In this document: piece by piece, positions 42,713-51,396 of the stretch
Position numbering within the stretch: position 1 is the stretch's first letter
How the letters are laid out: the number at the start of each line of letters is the position of its first letter
DNA from: CAYGOC01 sp964351495
Lineage (GTDB): Bacteria; Chlamydiota; Chlamydiia; Chlamydiales; SM23-39
Direction: 5' to 3'
DNA length: 64,000 bases
NCBI GenBank assembly: GCA_964351495.1
Contig: CAYGOC010000007.1
Span: 1-64,000 of the forward strand
Translations under genes and position numbers: made by a program
The notes under the pieces: model-generated
Database searches by the model: none
Told to the model about the DNA's origin: nothing
What the model saw: only the letters and a program-made list of their open reading frames with translations

Positions 42713-43195
42713 CTACAAGCTCTTTTCCCATGTTGTCATAACACAAAGACACTGCATTCCGTGTCCCTTTCCAAAATCGGTAAGATAATCTCCGGAGGTA
42801 ACGGTAATCCCCACCTGCTCTATAGAAATATGCAGAGCATCTGCAACACTTTTTCTTATAGAAGAAAGTGCACTTTCCAGCTTTGGTCTTAAACCCTCCA
42901 AGGAAATAGCTACATGTACAATTTTCTGTTTCTGTAAAGTAGCTACCGCTTTTTCTAAGTAAATCTTCGAGTTTTTCTCCCCTTTTTTACAAAGTTCTAC
43001 CGCTATTTTTCCCAAAACAGGAACTCCTGTGAGAGAGGTTATCGCATTACAAAGAGCATGAAAGATGATATCCCCGTCTGAATCTGCTAAAAATCCTCCC
43101 GTATCAGAAAGCACAACCCCCCCTATAACAAGAGGCTTTTTCTCTTCTTTAGGACAAAAAGCATGGCTATCTTGCCCTATACCTGTTCGGTGCAT
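42713..43195 (-). CDS. ispF: 2-C-methyl-D-erythritol 2,4-cyclodiphosphate synthase
   Basis: 160 aa trimeric enzyme of the MEP pathway. The zinc ligands lie in GIGQDSHAF (Asp and His) and in DGDIIFHALCNA (His), and the C-terminal ITSGDYLTDFGKGHGMQC carries the conserved Thr/Gly-Lys segment. TAAGGAG precedes the ATG. Its stop lies one base from the convergent amidase stop. Confidence 0.95.
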   Translation of the reverse strand: MHRTGIGQDSHAFCPKEEKKPLVIGGVVLSDTGGFLADSDGDIIFHALCNAITSLTGVPVLGKIAVELCKKGEKNSKIYLEKAVATLQKQKIVHVAISLEGLRPKLESALSSIRKSVADALHISIEQVGITVTSGDYLTDFGKGHGMQCLCVMTTWEKSL

Positions 43196-43251
43196 AAAAC
43201 TCCTTAAAAGGGGAAATCGTAGGGCAGCCTATCCATATTTATCAAGGGGTT

Positions 43252-43776
43252 TTAAGAAGAAGGAGGGGGCTCTTTTTTTTCTCCATATCGAGAAAGATCT
43301 ACTTTTAATTCTTCTAAAATTTCTTCCATCCAGGGAATAGAGGAGAATTCTTTTTTTAAATCTCGAAAGATCTCTTTTTTTGCCTCTTCAAAGCTTTTCG
43401 CTTTTTCTCTTTTATAGCTTTGTATCCAAAAAAGAGTAGAAACTTTCAAATGAGCTTTTATCGCATGCAGGTTATTTCTTTTAAACCTTTCAAAGTCATT
43501 GCGAATATTAGCCGATTCTAAATGAAGATCCTCTAAGTCGTGATAGCTTTTCTCCGTAGACAAAGTCTCTATTTTTCTTTGTAAATGGATCGAATACAGA
43601 TGGTTTAAAAAAAGAACCACAAAGCTAAAGGTAGTAGCTAAAGCTAACACTTCCGAAGAAAACTTAGGGAAATGGCATACACCTCCCATCGAGAGCATCA
43701 TAAGAGTGAAAGCAGCTCCCAAAACAGGCAAAAAAACAACGGCTACGATAAAAACAAAAATTTTTTTATATTTCAT
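43252..43776 (-). CDS. membrane protein with cytosolic helical tail, unknown function
   Basis: 174 aa from the ATG at 43776. Two hydrophobic helices (about residues 5-30 and 43-62) form a hairpin, followed by about 110 residues of charged, helical sequence and a Pro/Ser tail. A longer version from 43830 is possible because GAGGAG lies about 15 bases before the chosen ATG, too far to be ideal. No family recognised. It is divergent from murA. Confidence 0.6.
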   Translation of the reverse strand: MKYKKIFVFIVAVVFLPVLGAAFTLMMLSMGGVCHFPKFSSEVLALATTFSFVVLFLNHLYSIHLQRKIETLSTEKSYHDLEDLHLESANIRNDFERFKRNNLHAIKAHLKVSTLFWIQSYKREKAKSFEEAKKEIFRDLKKEFSSIPWMEEILEELKVDLSRYGEKKEPPPSS

Positions 43777-43866
43777 AAAAGAAGCTTTTATCTCCTCTAT
43801 AATGAAAAAATGGGAAAAAAGGCTACCCATTTTCCTTGTTTTCAGTATTATTAAGAAAAAAAGCTT

Positions 43867-45231
43867 ATGAAGCCATTACTCGATTTAATCAAAGTCAAAG
43901 GGGGAACCCCTTTACAAGGTTCAATAAAAGCAAGTGGAGCAAAAAACTCTATTACCAAGCTTTTAGTAGCCTCTCTTTTATCTGACAAAAAATCGGTTTT
44001 CTATAATGTACCCAACATTTTAGATGTGGAAATCACCGCTTGTCTCTGCGAAGAAGTGGGAGCTAAGATTTCTTGGGATAAGTCTGCTCACGTTTTAGAA
44101 ATTTGCACAAAAGAGTTAAAGACCTCTTACATTTCCCAAAAGTTTTCAGGAGCCAACAGAATCCCTATTTTAATGCTGGGAGCTCTTTTAGGAAGAACCT
44201 CAGAAGAGGTTATCGTCCCCACTGTGGGAGGAGATCTTTTAGGAAATAGGCCCTTGAATTTTCATATAGAAGCCCTTCGAAAAATGGGCGCCCATGTGGA
44301 ATATCGCCCTATGAAAAAAGAGGGAGCCTATTTTGGAGCAGCCCATCAGGGGCTTTTTGGAAATGTGATTGAACTTCCCTATCCTTCTGTGGGAGCTACG
44401 GAAAACATTTTACTTGCAGCATCTAAAGCTAAAGGAAGAACTGTTATTAAAAATGGCGCTTTGGAACCGGAAGTAATGGACCTTATTTTATTTCTGCAAA
44501 AGATGGGCGTTTTTATCTACCTAGAAAGAGATGCTACTATCTTTGTGGAAGCTCCCGAAAGTTTTAAGGAAGCTTCTCATACCATTGTATTTGACAGAAA
44601 TGAGATTGTCTCTTATGCCTCCGCTGCCATAAGCACTAAAGGATCTATTTTTATAGAAGGCGCTTCTCAAATGGCGCTTCTTCCTTTTTTAAATGAACTA
44701 AAAAAAATAGGCGCCGGTTTTTCTGTCGAAAAAAACGGTATTTTATTTTTTTACGATAAGCCCCTGAAAGGGGGGCTTCACATTCAAACCGATGTACATC
44801 CGGGCTTTATGACTGACTGGCAACAACTGTTTGTCCCTTTACTTACGCAATGTGAAGGAACCTCTGTAATTCATGAAACTGTTTATGAAAAAAGGTTTGG
44901 TTATACAAAAATTTTACAAGAAATGGGGGCAGATCTCTCTCTTTTCACTCAATGCTTGGGAAATAAACCTTGCAGGTTTTCCCTTTTAGATCACAAACAT
45001 AGCCTCGTAATCAAAGGTCCCACACCCTTAAAGAGTCATAATATCTCGATTCCTGACCTAAGAGCAGGCTTTGCTTATTTAATAGCTGCTTTAGTAGCAG
45101 AAGGAACCTCCACCATATCGAATGCTATTTTTTTAGACAGAGGATATGACTCTTTTGTAGAAAAACTCACATCGCTAGGAGCTCAAATAGAAAGGGTTCC
45201 TCTTTCTACTAAAGAGAGAGTTTCTGTTTAA
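43867..45231 (+). CDS. murA: UDP-N-acetylglucosamine 1-carboxyvinyltransferase with Cys-to-Asp active site
   Basis: 454 aa, first committed enzyme of peptidoglycan precursor synthesis. The catalytic K26-N27 pair in SGAKNS is intact. In the loop that normally reads GGC-x-IGxRP the Cys is Asp (D123 in VGGDLLGNRPLNFH). Chlamydial MurA is known for this replacement, which leaves activity and gives fosfomycin resistance. Genes of this type stand beside argS in C. trachomatis; here the EpmB-like gene lies between. Confidence 0.95.
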   Translation: MKPLLDLIKVKGGTPLQGSIKASGAKNSITKLLVASLLSDKKSVFYNVPNILDVEITACLCEEVGAKISWDKSAHVLEICTKELKTSYISQKFSGANRIPILMLGALLGRTSEEVIVPTVGGDLLGNRPLNFHIEALRKMGAHVEYRPMKKEGAYFGAAHQGLFGNVIELPYPSVGATENILLAASKAKGRTVIKNGALEPEVMDLILFLQKMGVFIYLERDATIFVEAPESFKEASHTIVFDRNEIVSYASAAISTKGSIFIEGASQMALLPFLNELKKIGAGFSVEKNGILFFYDKPLKGGLHIQTDVHPGFMTDWQQLFVPLLTQCEGTSVIHETVYEKRFGYTKILQEMGADLSLFTQCLGNKPCRFSLLDHKHSLVIKGPTPLKSHNISIPDLRAGFAYLIAALVAEGTSTISNAIFLDRGYDSFVEKLTSLGAQIERVPLSTKERVSV

Positions 45232-45258
45232 TCTCTTTTCCGATCTATACTATCCCCC

Positions 45259-46239
45259 ATGGACACATGGCGCCTTATACAAAGAAACAATTTTACTAAG
45301 CTAAAGGATCTCCTCTCCTTTTTGGAAATGGACGAGTCTCCCGATTTTTTAAAAAAGAGCTCTTTTCCTTTAAATGTCCCTTTTCGCTTAGCTCAAAAAA
45401 TGGAGAAAAAGAATCCGGAAGACCCACTTTTTTTGCAGTTTGTCCCCTTTCAAGAAGAAGAAAAAAAACAGGCAGGTTTCGTAGAAAATCCGACAGAAGA
45501 CCCCTCTTTTTTAAAAACCCCGAAACTTTTGCAAAAATATGAAAAAAGAGCTCTGTTAATTACCACCTCTGCTTGCGCTATGCATTGTAGATACTGTTTT
45601 CGAAAAAATTTTCCTTATGAAAAAGAATCTGACTTTTCTGAAGAGCTCAAGGTGATACGAGAAGACACCTCTCTTTTTGAAGTAATTTTAAGTGGGGGGG
45701 ACCCTTTATCACTATCTTCTTCTTCTCTTCATTTTTTACTGCAAGAACTCGATAAAATCCCGCATATCCAAATAATTCGGTTTCATACCCGGTTTTTAAT
45801 TGGCATTCCTGAAAGGATTGATTCTTCTTTCCTACGACTTCTCTCTTCTCTTCAAAAAAAGCTTGTTTTTGTAATCCATGTAAACCACCCCAAAGAGATC
45901 GATAGGGATGTAGAAAAGGCAATTTTTGAATTACGAAAAATTCCCGCTTCTATCTTATGTCAGAGCGTTTTATTAAAAGGGGTAAATGACAATATAGAAA
46001 CGCTTGTAGAGCTTTCCGAAACTCTCCTTAAAACAGGAGTGATACCATATTACCTACATAAACTAGATCCTGTTCTTGGATCTCACCAGTTTGAAGTAGA
46101 CTTAAAAAAATCCCTTTCTTTAGTGAAGAAGCTGCAAGAAAAGGTTCCCGGATATGGACTTTTTCGCTTTGTACAAGAAATTCCGGGAGCAAAAAGCAAA
46201 ACCGACTTACATTCTATCAACCACTTTAATTCCCAGTAG
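45259..46239 (+). CDS. epmB: EpmB-like lysine 2,3-aminomutase (EF-P modification)
   Basis: 326 aa radical SAM/PLP enzyme. The radical SAM Cys are in CAMHCRYCF (CxxxCxxC); VILSGGDPLSL and VFVIHVNHPKEID are family segments, and the C-terminal YYLHKLDPVLGSHQF holds the region near the PLP-binding Lys. The short length (about 330 aa) without an N-terminal extension fits EpmB (YjeK), which makes beta-lysine for elongation factor P, rather than catabolic KamA. Partner epmA is not in the window. The 3' end overlaps argS by 33 bases. Confidence 0.85.
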   Translation: MDTWRLIQRNNFTKLKDLLSFLEMDESPDFLKKSSFPLNVPFRLAQKMEKKNPEDPLFLQFVPFQEEEKKQAGFVENPTEDPSFLKTPKLLQKYEKRALLITTSACAMHCRYCFRKNFPYEKESDFSEELKVIREDTSLFEVILSGGDPLSLSSSSLHFLLQELDKIPHIQIIRFHTRFLIGIPERIDSSFLRLLSSLQKKLVFVIHVNHPKEIDRDVEKAIFELRKIPASILCQSVLLKGVNDNIETLVELSETLLKTGVIPYYLHKLDPVLGSHQFEVDLKKSLSLVKKLQEKVPGYGLFRFVQEIPGAKSKTDLHSINHFNSQ

Positions 46240-47946
46240 GTAGAGCCCTTTTTCCAAGGTTTTTCCTACTAGTTCACAAAGTAAAAGGCGCTCTTTTTCT
46301 TCTTCTACTCCTTCTACTCTACAGTCTCGAAAAAAAGCGTTAAACTTCTCTGCCAGGTTGTATAAATAATCGGTTAACCTATGAGGTAATAAATCTTCTG
46401 CAAACTGAAAAAGAACTTCAGAAAATCGGAGTAGATGCAATCCTAAAGAAATTTCAGAAGGGTGTTTCAGAGAAATTTCTTTTGTTTTGTAAAAAGAGGT
46501 AGGATCTAGTTTGATTTTTCTTTTGATTCCCTGCACTCTTACATAAGAGTATAAAAGAAAAACAGCTGTATTGCCTTCAAACTGAAGCATCCTATCGTAG
46601 CTAAAGGTGTAATCTTTTTGTCTATGAGAGGCAAGGTCTGCATATTTGATAGCAGAAATAGCGAGTCTTTTGGCTAGTATCTTTTTCTCTTTTTCATCCA
46701 TATCAAATGCTTTTTCTTCTAAGATCGTTTCTGCATGCCTGATGCCCTCTTCTAAAAGATCCATCAGTTTAATCGTTTCTCCCGACCTTGTTTTCAGCTT
46801 TTTTCCATCAGAGCCCAATACCACTCCAAAGCCTACATGATCCACTCTCGTTTTTTGGGGATCTAAAAAACCTGCCTTTTTAGCTACCTCGAATACCATT
46901 TCAAAATGAAGAGACTGTCCTTGGTCGACTACCAAAATAACTCGGTCTGCTTTTTCTACAAAAATGCGGTGTTTTAAAGCAGCGAGATCGGTTGTTGCAT
47001 AATTAAATCCTCCATCAGTTTTTTGGACAATAAGAGGAAGGGGTTTCTTCTCTTTAGAAACAAAACCTTCTAAAAATACACATTTGGCGCCATCTGATAC
47101 TGTAATAAGTCCTTTTTTCTCTAAATCTTCTACTATTTTAGGAAGCAATTCATGATAAAAAGACTCTCCTCTTTCTTCTATAGAAACCTCTAAAAGATCG
47201 TAGATTTTATGAAATGCCTCTCTAGAAATTTGGCAAAATTTTTCCCACACTTGAATCGAACTTGTTTCCTTATTTTGTAAGGCAACCACTTCCTTATGAG
47301 CCCTTTTTTTAAAGGCTTCGTCCTGATCAAACTCCTTTTTTGCATCCCTATAAAAATGCATTAAATCGGCAAGAGTACATTTTTTTTCTTCTGAAATAAT
47401 CTCCGGCTTTTTCTCTTTTACATAAGCAATAAGCATCCCAAACTGCGTTCCCCAATCTCCCACATGGTTCAAGCGCAAAACGGTATGTCCTAAAAAAGCA
47501 AAAAGTCTTGCTAAACACTCTCCTATTATAGTAGAGCGAAGATGACCTACATGAAGTTCTTTGGCGATATTAGGGGAGGAAAATTCTACGATGATTTTTT
47601 GAACCGTTTTAGGTTTGGCAACTCCCAGATTTTCTGCCTTTAGCATCCAATCTGCTTTTTCCCCTAAAAAATAGGGATTGAACGTAAAATTGATAAAACC
47701 GGGACCCGCTATTTCTACTTTGGAAAATAGGTTTTTATCTTCCAAAAAAGGCCTTATTTTTTCAGCTATTTCTCTAGGAGACTTCCCCTTTTTTTTTGCC
47801 AGCTTTAAAGCGTCATTACACTGGTAATGACCAAAGTTTTCGTTTTGACAAAGAGTAACCTCTACCTGAAAAGACTCTTCTTCCGGAAATACTCTTACGA
47901 TAGCCTCTTTTGCCTTCTCTTTTACTATCTCAATTAACAACTGCAT
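46207..47946 (-). CDS. argS: arginyl-tRNA synthetase
   Basis: 579 aa class I synthetase. The HIGH motif is HVGH in SPNIAKELHVGHLRST; the KMSKS position is degenerate (GSDGKKLKTRSGE), as usual in ArgRS. The C-terminal DALR anticodon-binding domain starts around YVRVQGIKRKI. Full length. The ATG follows the dehydrogenase stop by three bases, so the two are co-transcribed. Confidence 0.96.
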   Translation of the reverse strand: MQLLIEIVKEKAKEAIVRVFPEEESFQVEVTLCQNENFGHYQCNDALKLAKKKGKSPREIAEKIRPFLEDKNLFSKVEIAGPGFINFTFNPYFLGEKADWMLKAENLGVAKPKTVQKIIVEFSSPNIAKELHVGHLRSTIIGECLARLFAFLGHTVLRLNHVGDWGTQFGMLIAYVKEKKPEIISEEKKCTLADLMHFYRDAKKEFDQDEAFKKRAHKEVVALQNKETSSIQVWEKFCQISREAFHKIYDLLEVSIEERGESFYHELLPKIVEDLEKKGLITVSDGAKCVFLEGFVSKEKKPLPLIVQKTDGGFNYATTDLAALKHRIFVEKADRVILVVDQGQSLHFEMVFEVAKKAGFLDPQKTRVDHVGFGVVLGSDGKKLKTRSGETIKLMDLLEEGIRHAETILEEKAFDMDEKEKKILAKRLAISAIKYADLASHRQKDYTFSYDRMLQFEGNTAVFLLYSYVRVQGIKRKIKLDPTSFYKTKEISLKHPSEISLGLHLLRFSEVLFQFAEDLLPHRLTDYLYNLAEKFNAFFRDCRVEGVEEEKERLLLCELVGKTLEKGLYLLGIKVVDRM

Positions 47947-47949
47947 AGT

Positions 47950-49074
47950 TTAAAGAGCAGGAAAAGAAGGTTGTTTTGTCCTTTTACCAATACCATAACG
48001 AATACGATACTCTGCCAAGGCAGCAGCCGCTGACTGGGTAGACATATGGTTTTTTTCTGCTATTTCATAAATACCTAAAAGATTTTCATAAATCTTTTCC
48101 ACCTTATCTCTAGGCCTTTTAGGATGATATCCTTCTTCTTCCAGTTCTGCTGCCACGTTGAAAAGCCCTCCTGCATTTACTACAAAATCAGGAGCATACA
48201 AAATTCCTCTTAATTGTAGAAGATCTGCGTGCTCTTCTTTTTCTAACTGGTTATTGGCCCCGCCCACGATTGCTTTACAACGAAACCGCGTAATTGTCCG
48301 GTCATTAATAATTCCTCCTCTTGCGCAGGGAGAGAAAACATCACACTCCACTTCCAAAATTTCAGAAGGAGAAAGAAAGGTAGCTCCATATTTTTTAGCA
48401 AGAGCCTTTCCTTTTTCTTCATCAACATCACTTACTATGATATGGGCTCCAGCCCAAAAAAGATGCTCTAACAGATTGCTACCTACATTTCCAAGGCCCT
48501 GTACAGCTATCTTTTTCCCCTCTAAAGAATCACTTTTATAGAGCTTTTGCATAGCGGATTGAATCCCTTTAAAAACCCCTCTTGCTGTAAAAAGCCCCGG
48601 ATCTCCACTGCTTTTATCTTTAACAAGTCCTACTACATAACGGGTTTTTCTTCGAATTACCTCTACATCTTTTGTCGTACATCCCATATCTTCAGCGCAA
48701 GTATAAAGCCCCCCTAAAGATTCTACCGCCTCCCCAAAAGAAAGCAAAAGTTCCTCTTTATTTTCAGCGTTGGGATCTGCCAAAATAACACTTTTCCCTC
48801 CCCCAAAACCTACTTCTGCTACAGCAGATTTAGCCGTCATTCCCTTAGATAAAAGAAGAGCATCTTTTAAAGCCTCTTCAAAACTGTTATAGGGAAGAAT
48901 TCTTGTCCCCCCTAAAGCTACGCCAAGGCTCGTACTATGAATAGCTATGATAGCTGTTAGTCCTACGCTAGGGTCAGTAACTTTGAATACCTTCTCATAA
49001 CCAAAAACAGGAATAAGCTCCAATTTTAAGGATCCCTTTTCTGAAAAAACACGTTCTTTTTCTAGTGTACTCAT
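47950..49074 (-). CDS. Leu/Glu/Phe/Val-type amino-acid dehydrogenase
   Basis: 374 aa NAD-dependent dehydrogenase. The catalytic Lys region is LGGTRI...GMTAKSAVAEVGFGGGKSVI; the NAD motif is VQGLGNVGSNLLEHL; NAGGLFNVAAELEEEGY near the C-terminus matches leucine dehydrogenase-type enzymes. It interconverts branched-chain amino acids and 2-oxo acids with ammonia. A leucine-dehydrogenase homologue exists in Chlamydia. GAGGTG precedes the ATG. Leucine specificity is probable but not certain. Confidence 0.88.
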   Translation of the reverse strand: MSTLEKERVFSEKGSLKLELIPVFGYEKVFKVTDPSVGLTAIIAIHSTSLGVALGGTRILPYNSFEEALKDALLLSKGMTAKSAVAEVGFGGGKSVILADPNAENKEELLLSFGEAVESLGGLYTCAEDMGCTTKDVEVIRRKTRYVVGLVKDKSSGDPGLFTARGVFKGIQSAMQKLYKSDSLEGKKIAVQGLGNVGSNLLEHLFWAGAHIIVSDVDEEKGKALAKKYGATFLSPSEILEVECDVFSPCARGGIINDRTITRFRCKAIVGGANNQLEKEEHADLLQLRGILYAPDFVVNAGGLFNVAAELEEEGYHPKRPRDKVEKIYENLLGIYEIAEKNHMSTQSAAAALAEYRIRYGIGKRTKQPSFPAL

Positions 49075-49454
49075 CTTGCACCTCTGTAAAAAAATAAGGG
49101 AGCATACTTACAAATTTTTATTATGTAAGTATACTCTTTGCTCTATTTCAAGTTTAATAGGAGATTTTAACAAAATCTTTACTTAGAAAACAAGAAAATC
49201 TCTTTTTTAAAAGAAAAATATTTTTTTACATCCCCAGAGAGGTTTTCAAAAGAGTCTCTGCTGTTTTTATAACTTGAATAGCATCTACTTGTTTTAAATA
49301 GCTTTGCTATGCTAAAAATGAGGCCATTATTCGAATTAAAAAATAGAAGGATCCCTCTATATTAGGTTTATAGCAAGGCGCTTCTCTTTTGCGAAACTAG
49401 TTAAAAAAAAATTTACACGCTCCATATACTCATTTCTTTTGCGAGGAAACACTC
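49075..49454. other. 380-base intergenic region between divergent genes
   Basis: Very A+T-rich and without a supported open frame. It must hold the promoters for the minus-strand dehydrogenase and the plus-strand DUF2709 gene. A hairpin CAGAGA (49235-49240)/TCTCTG (49255-49260) is followed by CTGTTTTT on the plus strand, and a second nested inverted repeat TAGCAT...ATGCTA with ATAGC-TTT-GCTAT lies near 49278-49315. I cannot assign either to a known RNA. Confidence 0.35.
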
Positions 49455-50171
49455 ATGACCAAAACGAAAATAGATAGTGAATCAAAAAAAAACTTACTCA
49501 TTTTTTTGCAAAAACAAAAAAATGCAGACCTTTTGAGTAGCTATTTTTTTTATATAGAAAAAAAATTTCATTTAAAACCTGTTTTATTCCCTAAAGAGAA
49601 GACCATTTACCAAAGCTTAGATGCTTTAATTCGCTCTTTAGAAAAAGAAGGAAAACTCTGGAGAGAGGTTGAAATAAAAATTCAGTTTGGCCAGCAAAGT
49701 GTTAATGAAAAAACTACCAAAATTTATATCTGCCCTTTTACAGGGAAAGTTTTTGGAGATAATACTCATCCAAATCCTCAGGATGCTATTTATGACTGGG
49801 TTTCTAAATGCCCCGAAAACACAGAGAGAGTAGGTGGATTAAAAGCGAAGCGCTTTCTTGTTTCAGAAGACCCTGAAATCATCAAAAACTATTACACAAA
49901 AAGAAAAGAACCTTTAACTAAAGTGGTTTTTTCCTCTCTTATTTCCGGAAAACTGTTTAACAGTAGAGAAGCCGTAATTGCAGATTTCAAAGAAAACCAT
50001 GTAAAAAAACTTTCCTTACAAGAGGTGCAAAACCAAAACCGCTTTCAGATTGAGGAAAGTTTTTTGCAGTTTATAGGAGAACAAGTTACGGAAGAAAAAA
50101 TCTCCCGGTTTGTAGAGGAGCTTTCTCAAGACGAAGACTTTGAGCCTTACTTACAAAAATGGCTAAAATAA
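49455..50171 (+). CDS. DUF2709-type chlamydial conserved protein
   Basis: 238 aa. I recognise it by context and overall sequence as the counterpart of C. trachomatis CT538, which also precedes tsaE (CT537) and a dnaQ-like exonuclease (CT536). A central YICPFTGKVFGDNTHPNPQDAIYDW segment is the most distinctive part. No catalytic motif, signal peptide or membrane helix is visible. Function unknown. Its 3' end overlaps tsaE by 13 bases. Confidence 0.78.
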   Translation: MTKTKIDSESKKNLLIFLQKQKNADLLSSYFFYIEKKFHLKPVLFPKEKTIYQSLDALIRSLEKEGKLWREVEIKIQFGQQSVNEKTTKIYICPFTGKVFGDNTHPNPQDAIYDWVSKCPENTERVGGLKAKRFLVSEDPEIIKNYYTKRKEPLTKVVFSSLISGKLFNSREAVIADFKENHVKKLSLQEVQNQNRFQIEESFLQFIGEQVTEEKISRFVEELSQDEDFEPYLQKWLK

Positions 50172-50590
50172 ACAAAGAAACTCTTTTCCTTTCTTCTTAT
50201 TCTGAAGTAGAAAAATGGGCAAAAAGCTTCACCTACTCTCTCTCAAAAAACACGGTAGTTGCTTTGTATGGCAACTTGGGTTCAGGAAAGACCTCTTTTG
50301 TGAAAGCATGCGCCCCTTCTTTTGCTCTTTCTCCATCTATCGTTAGCAGCCCCACCTTTTCTTACCTGCATATTTATGAGGGTTCTCTTCCCCTATTTCA
50401 TTTTGATTTGTATAGAATAGCTACTTTAGAGGATTTTTTGGAGCTCGGCTTTGAAGAATACTTCACTAAAGGAGGCATTTGTTTCCTAGAGTGGCCCGAA
50501 ATCGTAGAATCTATTTTACCTAAAGAAACAGTCCGTATACACTGGAAGCTTTCCCCACCTGGAAGAGTTATAACTGTAGAGGAGATGTAG
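50159..50590 (+). CDS. tsaE: tRNA threonylcarbamoyladenosine biosynthesis ATPase TsaE
   Basis: 143 aa P-loop protein. Walker A is GNLGSGKTS (residues 38-46); VSSPTFSYLHIYEG and FHFDLYRI are the switch-like family motifs, and FLEWPEIVESILP the C-terminal one. It supports the TsaB-TsaD complex that installs t6A37 in ANN-decoding tRNAs. The ATG lies inside the end of the DUF2709 gene, so the two are coupled. Confidence 0.94.
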   Translation: MAKINKETLFLSSYSEVEKWAKSFTYSLSKNTVVALYGNLGSGKTSFVKACAPSFALSPSIVSSPTFSYLHIYEGSLPLFHFDLYRIATLEDFLELGFEEYFTKGGICFLEWPEIVESILPKETVRIHWKLSPPGRVITVEEM

Positions 50591-50594
50591 CCTT

Positions 50595-51347
50595 TTGTCT
50601 TTTATAGAAAAAGAAGAATTCATTTGTCTGGACTGTGAAACAACAGGTCTTGACCTAGAGAAAGATCAGATTATTGAAATTGCTTTTGCCCGGTTCACTT
50701 TTTCTGAAATTATAGATACCTTTGAAACCTTATTAGATCCCAAGTGCCCCATCCCTCAAGCATCTCAGGAAATCCATAATATTTCTGCAGAAATGCTCCA
50801 AGGAAAACCCTTTATAGACGAAGTTCTTCCAGATCTATTGGCCCAGATTTCAAACCATGTGATTGTGGGTCATGGTATTTTCTTTGATTTATCTTTGATA
50901 GCAAGGGAAGCCAAAAGACTCTCTTTACCCATCCCAAAACCCTTTTTTCCGTATATCGATACTTTAAGAATGGCTCGCCTTTATGGGGAGAGCCCTGTTA
51001 ACTCACTAGAAAAACTACGACAACACTTTCAAATTCCCTCTTATGGTTCTCATAGAGCCATGAGTGATGTTATGGTAAATATAGAAGTATTCAAAAAGTT
51101 AGCCACTCCTTATAAAGACACCAACCATTTGCAAAAGGTATTACAAAAACCCATTCGGCTAAAAACCATGCCTCTTGGAAAACATAAAGGAAGAAGATTC
51201 GAAGAGATCCCTTTAGAATATCTTTTATGGGCCCAAAGAAAAAATTTCGATGAAGATCTTTCCTTCTCCATAAACTCAGAGATTCGTGCCAGAAAAAAGA
51301 AAAGTCGATTTCAAGAAGCTTCGAACCCCTTTTCTTCCCTTTCTTGA
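50595..51347 (+). CDS. DnaQ-like DEDDh 3'-5' exonuclease with C-terminal DUF3820-like region
   Basis: 250 aa. ExoI CLDCETTGLD (D13, E15), ExoII VGHGIFFDLSL and ExoIII SHRAMSDVM give the DEDDh set. From about residue 200, TMPLGKHKGRRFEEIPLEYLLWA is a small DUF3820-type module often fused to such exonucleases. It may act as an epsilon-type proofreader or a repair nuclease. Start TTG 50595, ten bases after GAGGAG, four bases past the tsaE stop. Confidence 0.85.
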   Translation: MSFIEKEEFICLDCETTGLDLEKDQIIEIAFARFTFSEIIDTFETLLDPKCPIPQASQEIHNISAEMLQGKPFIDEVLPDLLAQISNHVIVGHGIFFDLSLIAREAKRLSLPIPKPFFPYIDTLRMARLYGESPVNSLEKLRQHFQIPSYGSHRAMSDVMVNIEVFKKLATPYKDTNHLQKVLQKPIRLKTMPLGKHKGRRFEEIPLEYLLWAQRKNFDEDLSFSINSEIRARKKKSRFQEASNPFSSLS

Positions 51348-51396
51348 CTTTTTGTCTTTTCTCTCTTTAGTATTCAAGTTAAAGGTTTTCAAAACT

